Assembly: GCF_010974945.1 (NCBI RefSeq)
Contig: NZ_JAAIVB010000012.1
Location: 186,001 to 250,000 of the forward strand
DNA length: 64,000 nt
Direction of reading: 5' to 3'
From: Noviherbaspirillum galbum
GTDB lineage: Bacteria; Pseudomonadota; Gammaproteobacteria; Burkholderiales; Burkholderiaceae_D
Shown: positions 55,431 through 63,233 of the stretch, in pieces
Position numbering within the stretch: the stretch's first letter is position 1
Layout: each line of letters begins with the position of its first letter
Made by a program: the position numbers and the translations under genes
The notes under the pieces: model-generated
What the model was told of the DNA's origin: nothing
Database searches by the model: none
Seen by the model: only the letters and a program-made list of their open reading frames with translations

Positions 55431-55448
55431 TGGTACTTGACAGTACCA
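55431..55448. promoter_or_regulatory. TetR operator 1 (TGGTAC-N6-GTACCA)
   Basis: Perfect palindrome arms TGGTAC and GTACCA with the spacer TTGACA, which is itself a consensus -35 box reading toward the hydrolase gene (a -10-like AATATGAT follows at 55461-55468). Repressor binding would block this promoter. Confidence 0.65.
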
Positions 55449-55472
55449 CGGAACGCTTCCAATATGATGCCA

Positions 55473-55490
55473 TGGTACGGTGTCGTACCA
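55473..55490. promoter_or_regulatory. TetR operator 2 (TGGTAC-N6-GTACCA)
   Basis: Same arms as operator 1, spacer GGTGTC. Its centre is 42 bp from operator 1, four helical turns, so two repressor dimers would bind on the same face of the DNA. Confidence 0.65.
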
Positions 55491-55540
55491 ATGTTTTGTT
55501 TCATTCAAGATAGCCCAAACGGGTTTTCACGGAGACCGCC

Positions 55541-56359
55541 ATGACCGAACTCGTCGTACGCCGCCTGCTGATCGACCTCGACACCCCGCTCGGACGCCAT
55601 TGGTTCGGCGGCGATGCGTTCCGCACGGCGTTCTTCAATGCCCTGTCGATGAGCTTCCCGGTGGGCGAGCAATTCTTCATCGATTCGGTAAGGAACGGCT
55701 ACAAGGCGCTGCCTCTGGAGCAGCAGGAAAGCTACAGGCAGGAAGTGCAGGGATTCATCGGCCAGGAAGCGACGCATCGCCGCATCCACGGCCTGTTCAA
55801 CGCGCACCTGGAAAAACAGGGCCTGGTCAACGCCTGGGCGCCGCGGGCGCAGAAGCGCATGGCCCTGCTCGAAGGCACCGACCCGCGGCATGCGCTTGCG
55901 ATCACCGCCGCCAACGAGCACTTCACCGCCATCTTCGCCGAATGGATGCTGGCCAACCACGACCTGCTGGATGGCGCCGAACCGCGCCTGAAGACCATGT
56001 GGCTGTGGCACAGCGCCGAGGAGTCGGAACACAAGAGCACCGCGTTCGAGCTGTATCGCGCGCTCGGCGGCAGCGAAAGCTGGCGGCTTGCGTGGTTCCG
56101 GCGCGTGACGTGGATCTTCCTGAGCGATGCCTTGCGCCAGACGGTCAATAACCTGCGTCGCGACGGCACGCTCTGGCGCTGGAGCACCTGGAAGAGCGGC
56201 GCCGCCTACCTGCTGGGGAGGCGCGGCTTGCTGCGCCAGGCCTATGGCGCATGGCGGGACTACTTCCGCGCCGATTTCCATCCCGCGCAGCAGGAGAACC
56301 GACACTCCGCGCAATGGCTGGCGGACAACGCCGGGCAATACTCGCTGGTGGGACGGTAG
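55541..56359 (+). CDS. Predicted metal-dependent hydrolase (PF10118 family)
   Basis: Protein of 272 residues. Conserved acidic/histidine motifs are EATHRRIHG, AANEHFTAIFAEWM, and WHSAEESEHKSTAFELYRAL, arranged as in di-iron four-helix proteins; the family name is Metal_hydrol, with little biochemistry. The C-terminal third has a hydrophobic segment near YLLGRRGLLRQAYG. It is divergent from, and probably repressed by, the TetR gene through the twin operators, so it may act on a hydrophobic or toxic small molecule. Confidence 0.82.
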   Translation: MTELVVRRLLIDLDTPLGRHWFGGDAFRTAFFNALSMSFPVGEQFFIDSVRNGYKALPLEQQESYRQEVQGFIGQEATHRRIHGLFNAHLEKQGLVNAWAPRAQKRMALLEGTDPRHALAITAANEHFTAIFAEWMLANHDLLDGAEPRLKTMWLWHSAEESEHKSTAFELYRALGGSESWRLAWFRRVTWIFLSDALRQTVNNLRRDGTLWRWSTWKSGAAYLLGRRGLLRQAYGAWRDYFRADFHPAQQENRHSAQWLADNAGQYSLVGR

Positions 56360-56385
56360 GTTTAAACGCGGGCCGCCCGGCGCGG

Positions 56386-58062
56386 TCAATGCGCCCTGGT
56401 GAAGCGGTCCATTACGTTCTTCATCATGCGCTGCGCCGCCGGGTTCGCCCTCCCCGCCGCTTCGCCGAAATCATCCAGTCCCCAATGCCACTGGATGGAC
56501 CCGGTGGAGAACACGCCCGCGCCGCTGTCCGCGGTGTAGTACACCATGCTCGAACGCCTGACCTCGAGCACCGGGCATCCCGCGCCCGGGCAGGACGGCG
56601 ACCGCACCTCGTAGGGAGAAGACGCGAGCACCTGCAGGTTCGGCGGCGAGCTTGCAGGATCGATGCGGTCGACTTCATAGCCCAGCAATCCGCGCAGCAC
56701 CGAGCCCTTGCGCAAACCAGAGCCTTCGCAGATCCAGCCGGAACAGTCGTCCATGACCATGTCGAGATCGACGGAGTTGTAGTCGTACATCACGCCCACG
56801 AGCGCCGCTTCCGGGCGCGCGGGCCGGCCTGGGCGCCCGCTCCTCCACAGTTCGGTCGCGAGTGTGGGCCTGCTGCCATACAGCGGATCGGCCACCGGCG
56901 CATCATACTTGTAGCAGACCACCGTGCGTCCCTGGGCGCCGTCGCCGCCCGCTTCCAGGCGGACCTGCCAGTACCCGGCGTTCGCGCCGAGGAAGGCGAG
57001 GTTGACGCCGGCGTCGCGCGCGCCCTCGATTGCATCGCGCATGGCGAGCGTCCAGTATTCGTCGTGGCCGGCGGAGATGAAGGCGCGCGACCGCCGCAGC
57101 ATGGCGGGATTGGCGTCGGTATCGATGTTGGTACAGTACTTGACGTCGACGCCCTCGCGTTCAAGATAGCGCACCAGCATGATTTCCCAGCTGAGGAAGT
57201 CGCCGGCGCCCTTGCCGTTGAAGGGCCGCATGGGATTGCGGTACGGCCGGTTGAGGGACACCTTGTAGGCCGCCTTGCCGTTGAGCGAATAGGAAACGTA
57301 GAGACAGTAACCGCCCCAGTTGTTGTAGGCGGCGTAGGTCGTCACGCCCGACTGCACCAGCGCGGCGGCATCTCGCTCATCGTCGCGCACGGTAAAGATG
57401 ATGTAGCTCTGCTTGCGGCTGCGCCCGGCGGTAAGCTTGACGAGGTAGACGCCGCTGGCCCAGTCGGTCGGATCATCGGGATTGCGGGGAATGTCGAGCA
57501 CGTAGGGATCGACCCACTGGCATTCCACGAGCCGCGTGGACAGGTCCGCCGACGGCGCCGGCTGGCGGCGTCCCTGCCGCGTGACCGGGCCGGCGACGAG
57601 ACGGCCGCCGCTGCCGCCATACCAGCCGATGCGGTACACCGCCAACGTGTACTGCGGCTCGGCGGTATTGACATACAACTGGATGGAGTCGCCGCGCGCC
57701 ACGCTGGCCGCCGATGCATACCCCTCGATCTCGCCGGCCGAGGCAGTGTTGGCGTCCGCGATCAGCCAGTCCTCGGTCACGCCCTCGTCGCGGCCCTTGG
57801 CGTTCTCGCGCTGGATGGCGTTGCCGCTCGGCGCCGGCGCAGGTGCAGGGGTGGGTGCCGGCGTTGGGGCGGGCGAAGGCGAAGGCGTGGGCGCTGGCGA
57901 TGGTGCGGGTGAAGGCGACGGAGCAGGCGGGCTCGGCCGCGGTGCGTCGAATGCCGGCGCCACTACGCTGGCGGGTGTCTTGTCGCCACCGCCGCCGCCG
58001 CAGGCGGTGGCCGCCATGGCGGAGAGAAGCGAGAGAAAGCGTCGTCGGGAATAGCGGGCCAT
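56386..58062 (-). CDS. Tat-type lipoprotein with DMFase large-subunit-like C-terminal domain
   Basis: Protein of 558 residues. N-terminal twin-arginine signal SRRRFLSLLSAMAATACGGG has a lipobox-like cysteine. A Pro/Ser/Ala low-complexity linker (PSPAP repeats) occupies about 40-80. The mature part resembles the C-terminal domain of N,N-dimethylformamidase large subunit (QLYVNTAEPQYTLAVYRIGW, YAAYNNWGGYCLYVS, RAFISAGHDEYWT, LAFLGANAGYWQVRLE). The enzyme activity is not established. It lies 126 bases after the adenylate cyclase gene on the same strand. Confidence 0.8.
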   Translation of the reverse strand: MARYSRRRFLSLLSAMAATACGGGGGDKTPASVVAPAFDAPRPSPPAPSPSPAPSPAPTPSPSPAPTPAPTPAPAPAPSGNAIQRENAKGRDEGVTEDWLIADANTASAGEIEGYASAASVARGDSIQLYVNTAEPQYTLAVYRIGWYGGSGGRLVAGPVTRQGRRQPAPSADLSTRLVECQWVDPYVLDIPRNPDDPTDWASGVYLVKLTAGRSRKQSYIIFTVRDDERDAAALVQSGVTTYAAYNNWGGYCLYVSYSLNGKAAYKVSLNRPYRNPMRPFNGKGAGDFLSWEIMLVRYLEREGVDVKYCTNIDTDANPAMLRRSRAFISAGHDEYWTLAMRDAIEGARDAGVNLAFLGANAGYWQVRLEAGGDGAQGRTVVCYKYDAPVADPLYGSRPTLATELWRSGRPGRPARPEAALVGVMYDYNSVDLDMVMDDCSGWICEGSGLRKGSVLRGLLGYEVDRIDPASSPPNLQVLASSPYEVRSPSCPGAGCPVLEVRRSSMVYYTADSGAGVFSTGSIQWHWGLDDFGEAAGRANPAAQRMMKNVMDRFTRAH

Positions 58063-58188
58063 TTGTTGTTATCTGTCGAGCGAACGGCAGGTTGTTTGCT
58101 CACAGAGTCTAGCGCCGGCGATGTTCCCCGCTTTGATCGGTTTCAACGGCGAGCGATGGCGCGCTTCGCCAGATTGATGTCATCGGTG

Positions 58189-60480
58189 TCACTTGGTGTC
58201 GAAGGTGGTCACGCCGTCCCAGCCTTCGCCCGGCGGCTGCTCGCGGTAGCGGCGCACGCGCCCGAGGTAAAGCTGGTAAAGGCGGCGCTCCGGCGCTTGC
58301 CTTAGCAGCTCCTGCAGCAGGCCTTCCGCCGCATCCCACTGCTGCGCGCGAACCATGGCCAGCGCCTCGTGCCAGCGCCCGATCTCGGCCTGCATCGTTT
58401 CATTGACATCGCCGGACCGACCGACGGGTTCGTAGATGGGCACCGGCTCGTTCTTGCCCTTGACCCGCACGCGGTCGAGTTCGCGGTACACAAAGCCCGG
58501 CGCGGCCAGCCGGGTCGCCTCGCCCACCAACAGCCCGACGCCGTATTCCTTGGTGATGCCTTCGAGCCGCGAGCCGAGGTTGACCGCGTCGCCCATCACC
58601 GTATAGGCGCGCCGGATGCGCGAACCCATGTCGCCCACCCGCATCTCGCCGGTGTTGAGGCCGATGCCGATGTTGAGCGCGGGCCAGCCGCGGGCGCGGA
58701 AATCGGCGTCCAGCCTGGCCGCGGATTCGAGCATCTTGAGGGCGGTGGCGACGGCGCGGCTGGCGTGGTCGGGCAGCCGCACGGGCGCGCCCCAGAATGC
58801 CATGACGGCATCGCCGATGTACTTGTCCAGCGTGCCCCGGTTGCCGCGGATGTCTTCCGACATGGCGGTCAGGTAGAGGTTGATGTACTCGCGCAGCGCG
58901 TTGGCGTCGAGGCCTTCCGAAATCGTGGTGAAGCCGCGCACGTCGCAGAACAGCACGGTGAGCTCGCGGGTCTCGCCTTCCATGCTGTAGCTCGCCGGGC
59001 TTTCCGCCATTTCCGCGACCAGCTCGGGGGCGACGTACTCGCCGAACAGGCTGACCATCGCGCGGCTCTTGCGGAACTCGAACAGGTAGCCCCAGGCCAG
59101 GTTGAACAGGAACAGCGCCGCGACCAGCAGCAGCGCGGGCGCCACCGGGATCACATAGTCGAGCGTCTCGAACATGTAGAGGTTGCTGGCGATCACCGCC
59201 CCGCCCGCGGCCAGCGAAACGGCGATGGACGCCAGCGGTGCCAGGGCCGGCAGCAGCAGGCCCAGCGCCAGGCCAAGGCCGACCGCATAAGCCAGCTGCA
59301 CCGCGTAGTGGAAGTCCGGCTGCTGCTTGTAGACGCCGTCAAGGATGGAAGAAATTATGTTGGCGTGCATCTCGACGCCGGGATAATCGACATTGGTCGG
59401 CGATACGCGCAAATCCTTCAGGCCCGCCGACGTCGTGCCGACCAGTACGATGTTGTCCGCCAGGACATCCACCGGCAGCCGCTCCTTGAGCACGTCCACT
59501 GCCGAGACATAGCGGTATTGCCCGCCCGCCGGGCCGCCGGTGCCGCGGTAGTTCACGAGCATGCTCAGGTCGCGGTCCAGGGGAATCATCATCGGCCGGG
59601 GTTTGGTGTTGAGCTCGAGCCCCTTCAGCGCGCCGTAGGCGCGTGCCGACGCCGCGTCGAGGTGCAGTTCCTCGGCGGTGTAGAAGACCGGCTTGACCCG
59701 GCTCGCCCCCAGCGCCATGCGAACGGTGGAGAAGGCGAGCGATTCGTAATACCCGTCGCCATGCCGCACCAGCAAGGGCAGGCGCCGAATGATGCCATCG
59801 TCATCCGGCCAGGGGTTGATGAAGCCGCCGGCCCGCGCGGACTGCTGCAGCAGGGGCAGGTTGCCCGTGTATTTGCGGTACTCCTGGGCGTCCAGGTCCT
59901 GGCCGCCCAGCGCCGCCGTGGTGAACGCCGGCCGGGGCAGCATGCCCTTGTTGACGTCGCGTTCCTCGTTCGAGAAGAAATACCCCAGCACCGCCGGACG
60001 CTCGGCCAGGGCTTGGGCGAACCGCGCGTCGAAGTCGAACTGCGGACGGATCTTGTCGAGCCGCTGGGCGAAACGCGGGATGTCGCCGAATTCGCGCTGG
60101 GCGATCGTCTGCAGGGTGGCGAAGCCGGCGCTGTTGTCCGGTTCGGGAAAGGTGACGTCGAAACCGACCGAGCTCACATGGTATTTGTCGTCGAGCTTGC
60201 CGACGAGGTCGGCGAGCACGTCGCGGCTCCACGGCCAGCGCCCGACCTCGCCGATGCTTTTCTCGTCGATGTCGACGATCACCACGCGCGGATCGAGTTC
60301 GCCATGCTGGGCCCGGATCCGCGAATCGTAGGCGAAGACTTCCAGCCTGTCGACGATGCGCGAACCGATCTCTTCCTTGATGTAGAGGCAGGCAAGCAGG
60401 GTCAGCCCGGCCGCGACGGCCCACTGCGCCCCGTACTTCCTCGACAGCCGCCCCGGCAGGATCAGTCGCGTCAGCTTCAT
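58189..60480 (-). CDS. CHASE2-domain adenylate/guanylate cyclase
   Basis: Membrane class III cyclase of 763 residues. TM near 18-35, periplasmic CHASE2 domain to about 350 (VDIDEKSIGEVGRWPWSRDV, GFDVTFPEPDN, VLVGTTSAGLKDLR), three helices at about 370-460, then the catalytic domain with LFCDVRGFTTISEGLDANAL, LDKYIGDAVMAFWGAP (metal Asp and substrate Lys), and YTVMGDAVNLGSRLEGITKE (Asp and Asn-Arg). Those residues favour ATP over GTP. It follows the HD-GYP gene by 12 bases and is the last gene of the signalling operon. Confidence 0.91.
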   Translation of the reverse strand: MKLTRLILPGRLSRKYGAQWAVAAGLTLLACLYIKEEIGSRIVDRLEVFAYDSRIRAQHGELDPRVVIVDIDEKSIGEVGRWPWSRDVLADLVGKLDDKYHVSSVGFDVTFPEPDNSAGFATLQTIAQREFGDIPRFAQRLDKIRPQFDFDARFAQALAERPAVLGYFFSNEERDVNKGMLPRPAFTTAALGGQDLDAQEYRKYTGNLPLLQQSARAGGFINPWPDDDGIIRRLPLLVRHGDGYYESLAFSTVRMALGASRVKPVFYTAEELHLDAASARAYGALKGLELNTKPRPMMIPLDRDLSMLVNYRGTGGPAGGQYRYVSAVDVLKERLPVDVLADNIVLVGTTSAGLKDLRVSPTNVDYPGVEMHANIISSILDGVYKQQPDFHYAVQLAYAVGLGLALGLLLPALAPLASIAVSLAAGGAVIASNLYMFETLDYVIPVAPALLLVAALFLFNLAWGYLFEFRKSRAMVSLFGEYVAPELVAEMAESPASYSMEGETRELTVLFCDVRGFTTISEGLDANALREYINLYLTAMSEDIRGNRGTLDKYIGDAVMAFWGAPVRLPDHASRAVATALKMLESAARLDADFRARGWPALNIGIGLNTGEMRVGDMGSRIRRAYTVMGDAVNLGSRLEGITKEYGVGLLVGEATRLAAPGFVYRELDRVRVKGKNEPVPIYEPVGRSGDVNETMQAEIGRWHEALAMVRAQQWDAAEGLLQELLRQAPERRLYQLYLGRVRRYREQPPGEGWDGVTTFDTK

Positions 60481-60492
60481 GGTCGCCGGGCG

Positions 60493-62121
60493 CTAGGGAC
60501 GGTAGCCGGGAATGAGGGATTCGTCGACCTCGTCGATCTGGGACGGGTCCATGAATTTTTTCGCGTACTGCAGGTAGACCTTCTGCCGGACGAAGATGTC
60601 GAACAGGTCGGGGTCGATGTGATTGCGTTGGCGGAAGCCGCCGAGGATGACGAGCGACTCGGACAGGGTGTTGCCCTTCTTGTAGGGGCGGTCCTTGGCG
60701 GTCAGGGCCTCGAAGATGTCGGCGATGGCCATGATGCGGGCCTGCACCGACATCTGCTCGCCGCGCAGGCCGCGCGGATAGCCGTTGCCGTCCATGCGCT
60801 CGTGATGGCCGCCGGCATACTCCGGAACGAGTTCCAGGTGCCGCGGCCAGGGCAGCGACTCGAGCATGCGGATGGTGACCGAGATATGGTTGTTGATGAT
60901 CTCGCGCTCGGCCTCGTTGAGCGTGCCGGCGCGGATGGTGAGGTTCGCCACTTCCTCGGCGTCGAGCAGGTCGCGTTCGTTGCCGTCCGGCGCGATCCAG
61001 CGATGGCGCGCGATCTGCCTCACCCTTTCCTGGTCTTCCGGCCGCATGAATTCGCCGCCCACGTTGGCGCGCCGCAGGAAGGCGCGGTCCTCGTCCAGCC
61101 CGGCGAGGCGCGCGGACAGCAGCTGGTTGATCTCGGCGTGGCGCCTGGCATCGTTGCCGGCGGCGAGCTTGTCCTTGAGCGACTGGATCTCGGCATCGCG
61201 CTTGAGCACTTCGAAACGGGCGTCGACCAGGTGGATGCGGTCGAAGATCGTTTCCAGCTTGGTCGCCTTCTCGACCACGTGCACCGGCGTCGTGATCTTG
61301 CCGCAGTCGTGCAGCAGGCCGGCGATCCACAAGGCCTTGCGGTCGCGGTCGCTCATGCTGAAGGCGGCGAACGGCCCGTTCGCGGTCTCGTGCACCGCCT
61401 GGGCCAGCATCATGGTCAGCTCCGGAACGTGCTCGCAGTGGCGTCCGGTGTGCGGCGATTTTTCATCGATGCCGATGTTGATCAGCTTGACGAAGGCCTC
61501 GAACAGTTCTTCCAGCGTCTTGATCAGCGACTGGTTGGTGATGGCGATCGCGGCCTGCGAGGCCAGCGCCTCGATCAGGCGCTGGTCGGACTCGCTGAAG
61601 GCCTGGATCGCGCCGGAGCGCTTGTCCCGGGCATTGATCAGCTGCAGCACGCCGGTCAGCGCGCCCTCATGGTCGCGCATCGGCACGGTCAGGAAGGATT
61701 GCGAATGGTAGCCGTGCGCAACGTCGAACTGGCGCATGCCCGAGAAGTTGAAGCCCTCGGCCTGGTAGACATCCGGGATGTTGACCGAGACGCCGGTATT
61801 GGCGGCGTAGGCCGCCACCGCGGCCATGTTGGGCGCGCCGGACGCGGTGGACAGGGGAATGTCCGGCAATGTGACGGGTTCGCCGCCCTGCCCGCCCAGG
61901 TACATGCCAAGGGTATCGTTGATCGAGATGCAGAAGCTAAGCGCGCAGCGGTCGCGGGTGACGCGGTACAACGTACCGCCGTCGGCGCGGGTCATGTCCT
62001 TGGCCGCCCTCAGGATGCGTTCCAGCAGCGCGGCGGTATTGGTGTTGGCGCTGAGCTCGACGCTCAGTTCGGTCAGGCGTTCGAGGCGCTGGGCGACCTC
62101 GGCATGGGTAAGGTCGCTCAA
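60493..62121 (-). CDS. GAF-HD-GYP phosphodiesterase
   Basis: Protein of 542 residues: GAF domain (about 20-190; ADGGTLYRVTRDRCALSFCI, FLTVPMRDHEGALTGVLQL), then an HD-GYP domain with HDCGKITTP and HHERMDGNGYPRGLRGEQMS. The two parts of the HD-GYP core are separated by about 120 residues including a coiled-coil-like stretch, an unusual insertion. TTG at 62121 is taken as the start (GGAG seven bases upstream), since the longer frame overlaps the upstream gene. It should degrade cyclic-di-GMP, or another cyclic nucleotide given the neighbours. Confidence 0.85.
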   Translation of the reverse strand: MSDLTHAEVAQRLERLTELSVELSANTNTAALLERILRAAKDMTRADGGTLYRVTRDRCALSFCISINDTLGMYLGGQGGEPVTLPDIPLSTASGAPNMAAVAAYAANTGVSVNIPDVYQAEGFNFSGMRQFDVAHGYHSQSFLTVPMRDHEGALTGVLQLINARDKRSGAIQAFSESDQRLIEALASQAAIAITNQSLIKTLEELFEAFVKLINIGIDEKSPHTGRHCEHVPELTMMLAQAVHETANGPFAAFSMSDRDRKALWIAGLLHDCGKITTPVHVVEKATKLETIFDRIHLVDARFEVLKRDAEIQSLKDKLAAGNDARRHAEINQLLSARLAGLDEDRAFLRRANVGGEFMRPEDQERVRQIARHRWIAPDGNERDLLDAEEVANLTIRAGTLNEAEREIINNHISVTIRMLESLPWPRHLELVPEYAGGHHERMDGNGYPRGLRGEQMSVQARIMAIADIFEALTAKDRPYKKGNTLSESLVILGGFRQRNHIDPDLFDIFVRQKVYLQYAKKFMDPSQIDEVDESLIPGYRP

Positions 62122-62149
62122 GGGGCGGCTCCGGCGGGACGTTGGGCGT

Positions 62150-62920
62150 TCATTCGAAATCGAAGACGTCGCCGCCGCGCAAGGCGCGGAACGGCCGGCC
62201 GCCGGCATCGCCGCGCAGCTCGTCCATGATCTGGTCTTCCTGGCCTGGCTTGAGGTGGTAGATCAGGAACTCGACCGCCCGCGGGACGCCGGCGATGTCG
62301 TCGAGCAGGGTGCGCGGGCAGAAATGCATGGACAGGTTGGCAAGCTCGAGCTCGGCGTTCGGGAAGGAGCAATCGACGATCACCCGGCTCAGGCGCGGCT
62401 GCGCCGCGAGCGCCTGCCACAGTTCGGGGGTGCTGCACATGTCGCCCGAGAACACGAAGCCGTCGCGGCCGTTGTCCACGTGGTAGGCCATGGATCCGCG
62501 GGAATGGCGCACGGCGTGCGGCGTGACCACGCGGCCGCCGAGTTCGATGCGGTCGCCGGGACGGAAGGGCTGCAGGCGGCAGGTCGGATCCTCGGCGCTG
62601 GGGATGGCGGTGAAGTCCGGCCACAGGACCCAGTTGAAGAGCGAAGTCTTCAGCGCCTCGATCACCTGTTCCGAGGCATGCACCGTCACCGGCCCGGACC
62701 GCTTGCCCCGCACCGCGTCCACCAGCAGCGCCAGCCCGGCCACGTGGTCGAGATGGGCATGCGTCACGAAGACATGATCGATGCGCACCAGCTCGTCGAT
62801 GTCGAGATTGGTGATGCCGGTGCCCGCGTCGAACAGGATGTCGTGGTCGAGCCGCAGGCAGGTGGTGAACCGCTGGTGGCCGCCGATGCCGCCCGCGCAG
62901 CCGAGTATGTGAAGCTTCAT
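62150..62920 (-). CDS. Metallo-beta-lactamase fold hydrolase, candidate class II cAMP phosphodiesterase
   Basis: MBL-fold protein of 256 residues. Metal ligands THAHLDHVAG, SGDMCSTPELW, and VDCSFPN; CLRLDHDILFDAGTG begins the fold. The sequence around HAHLDHVAG resembles the class II cyclic nucleotide phosphodiesterase signature only in part. Together with the downstream adenylate cyclase and HD-GYP genes, a cyclic nucleotide substrate is a reasonable inference. The start MKLHILGCAGG at 62920 is the family-like start; an upstream frame adds 15 residues. First gene of the operon. Confidence 0.8.
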   Translation of the reverse strand: MKLHILGCAGGIGGHQRFTTCLRLDHDILFDAGTGITNLDIDELVRIDHVFVTHAHLDHVAGLALLVDAVRGKRSGPVTVHASEQVIEALKTSLFNWVLWPDFTAIPSAEDPTCRLQPFRPGDRIELGGRVVTPHAVRHSRGSMAYHVDNGRDGFVFSGDMCSTPELWQALAAQPRLSRVIVDCSFPNAELELANLSMHFCPRTLLDDIAGVPRAVEFLIYHLKPGQEDQIMDELRGDAGGRPFRALRGGDVFDFE

Positions 62921-63233
62921 GATCCCGATCCGTTTCAGAACGGGGCGAGGAACGCGTGACAGCACCGAGCGCCGCTTCGAACGAAGCCGTTCCCGCCGGT
63001 CTTGCGCCGTTTTCCTAGCCTCCCGTTGTTTTTCCGAATTGTAGACTGAAACACGGGGCTTGCGGCTGCCTGCCTTCCCGTTTTCGGCGCAGCCAAACCG
63101 ATCCGCAAATATTCCGCATCCCCGATGACACTTATTTGCAACGCGACTTATATAATCGGGAATGGATCAGGAAGGCGCATCCGGCCGGCCGGGACGCCCT
63201 GCTCCGCTTCCCATGACAGATGGATAACACACG
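62921..63233. promoter_or_regulatory. Divergent promoter region of the signalling operon and the GAF gene
   Basis: About 310 bases without a gene. A perfect TATAAT lies at 63151-63156 on the plus strand with a weak upstream -35 side (TGACAC around 63126). The minus-strand promoter for the operon was not identified. Confidence 0.4.

Noticed and set aside
58369-62229. Open frame of 1286 codons on the plus strand
   Set aside because: It runs antisense to the HD-GYP and cyclase genes; the protein is low-complexity and the real genes on the other strand have clear domains. Stop-free antisense frames are common in GC-rich DNA.
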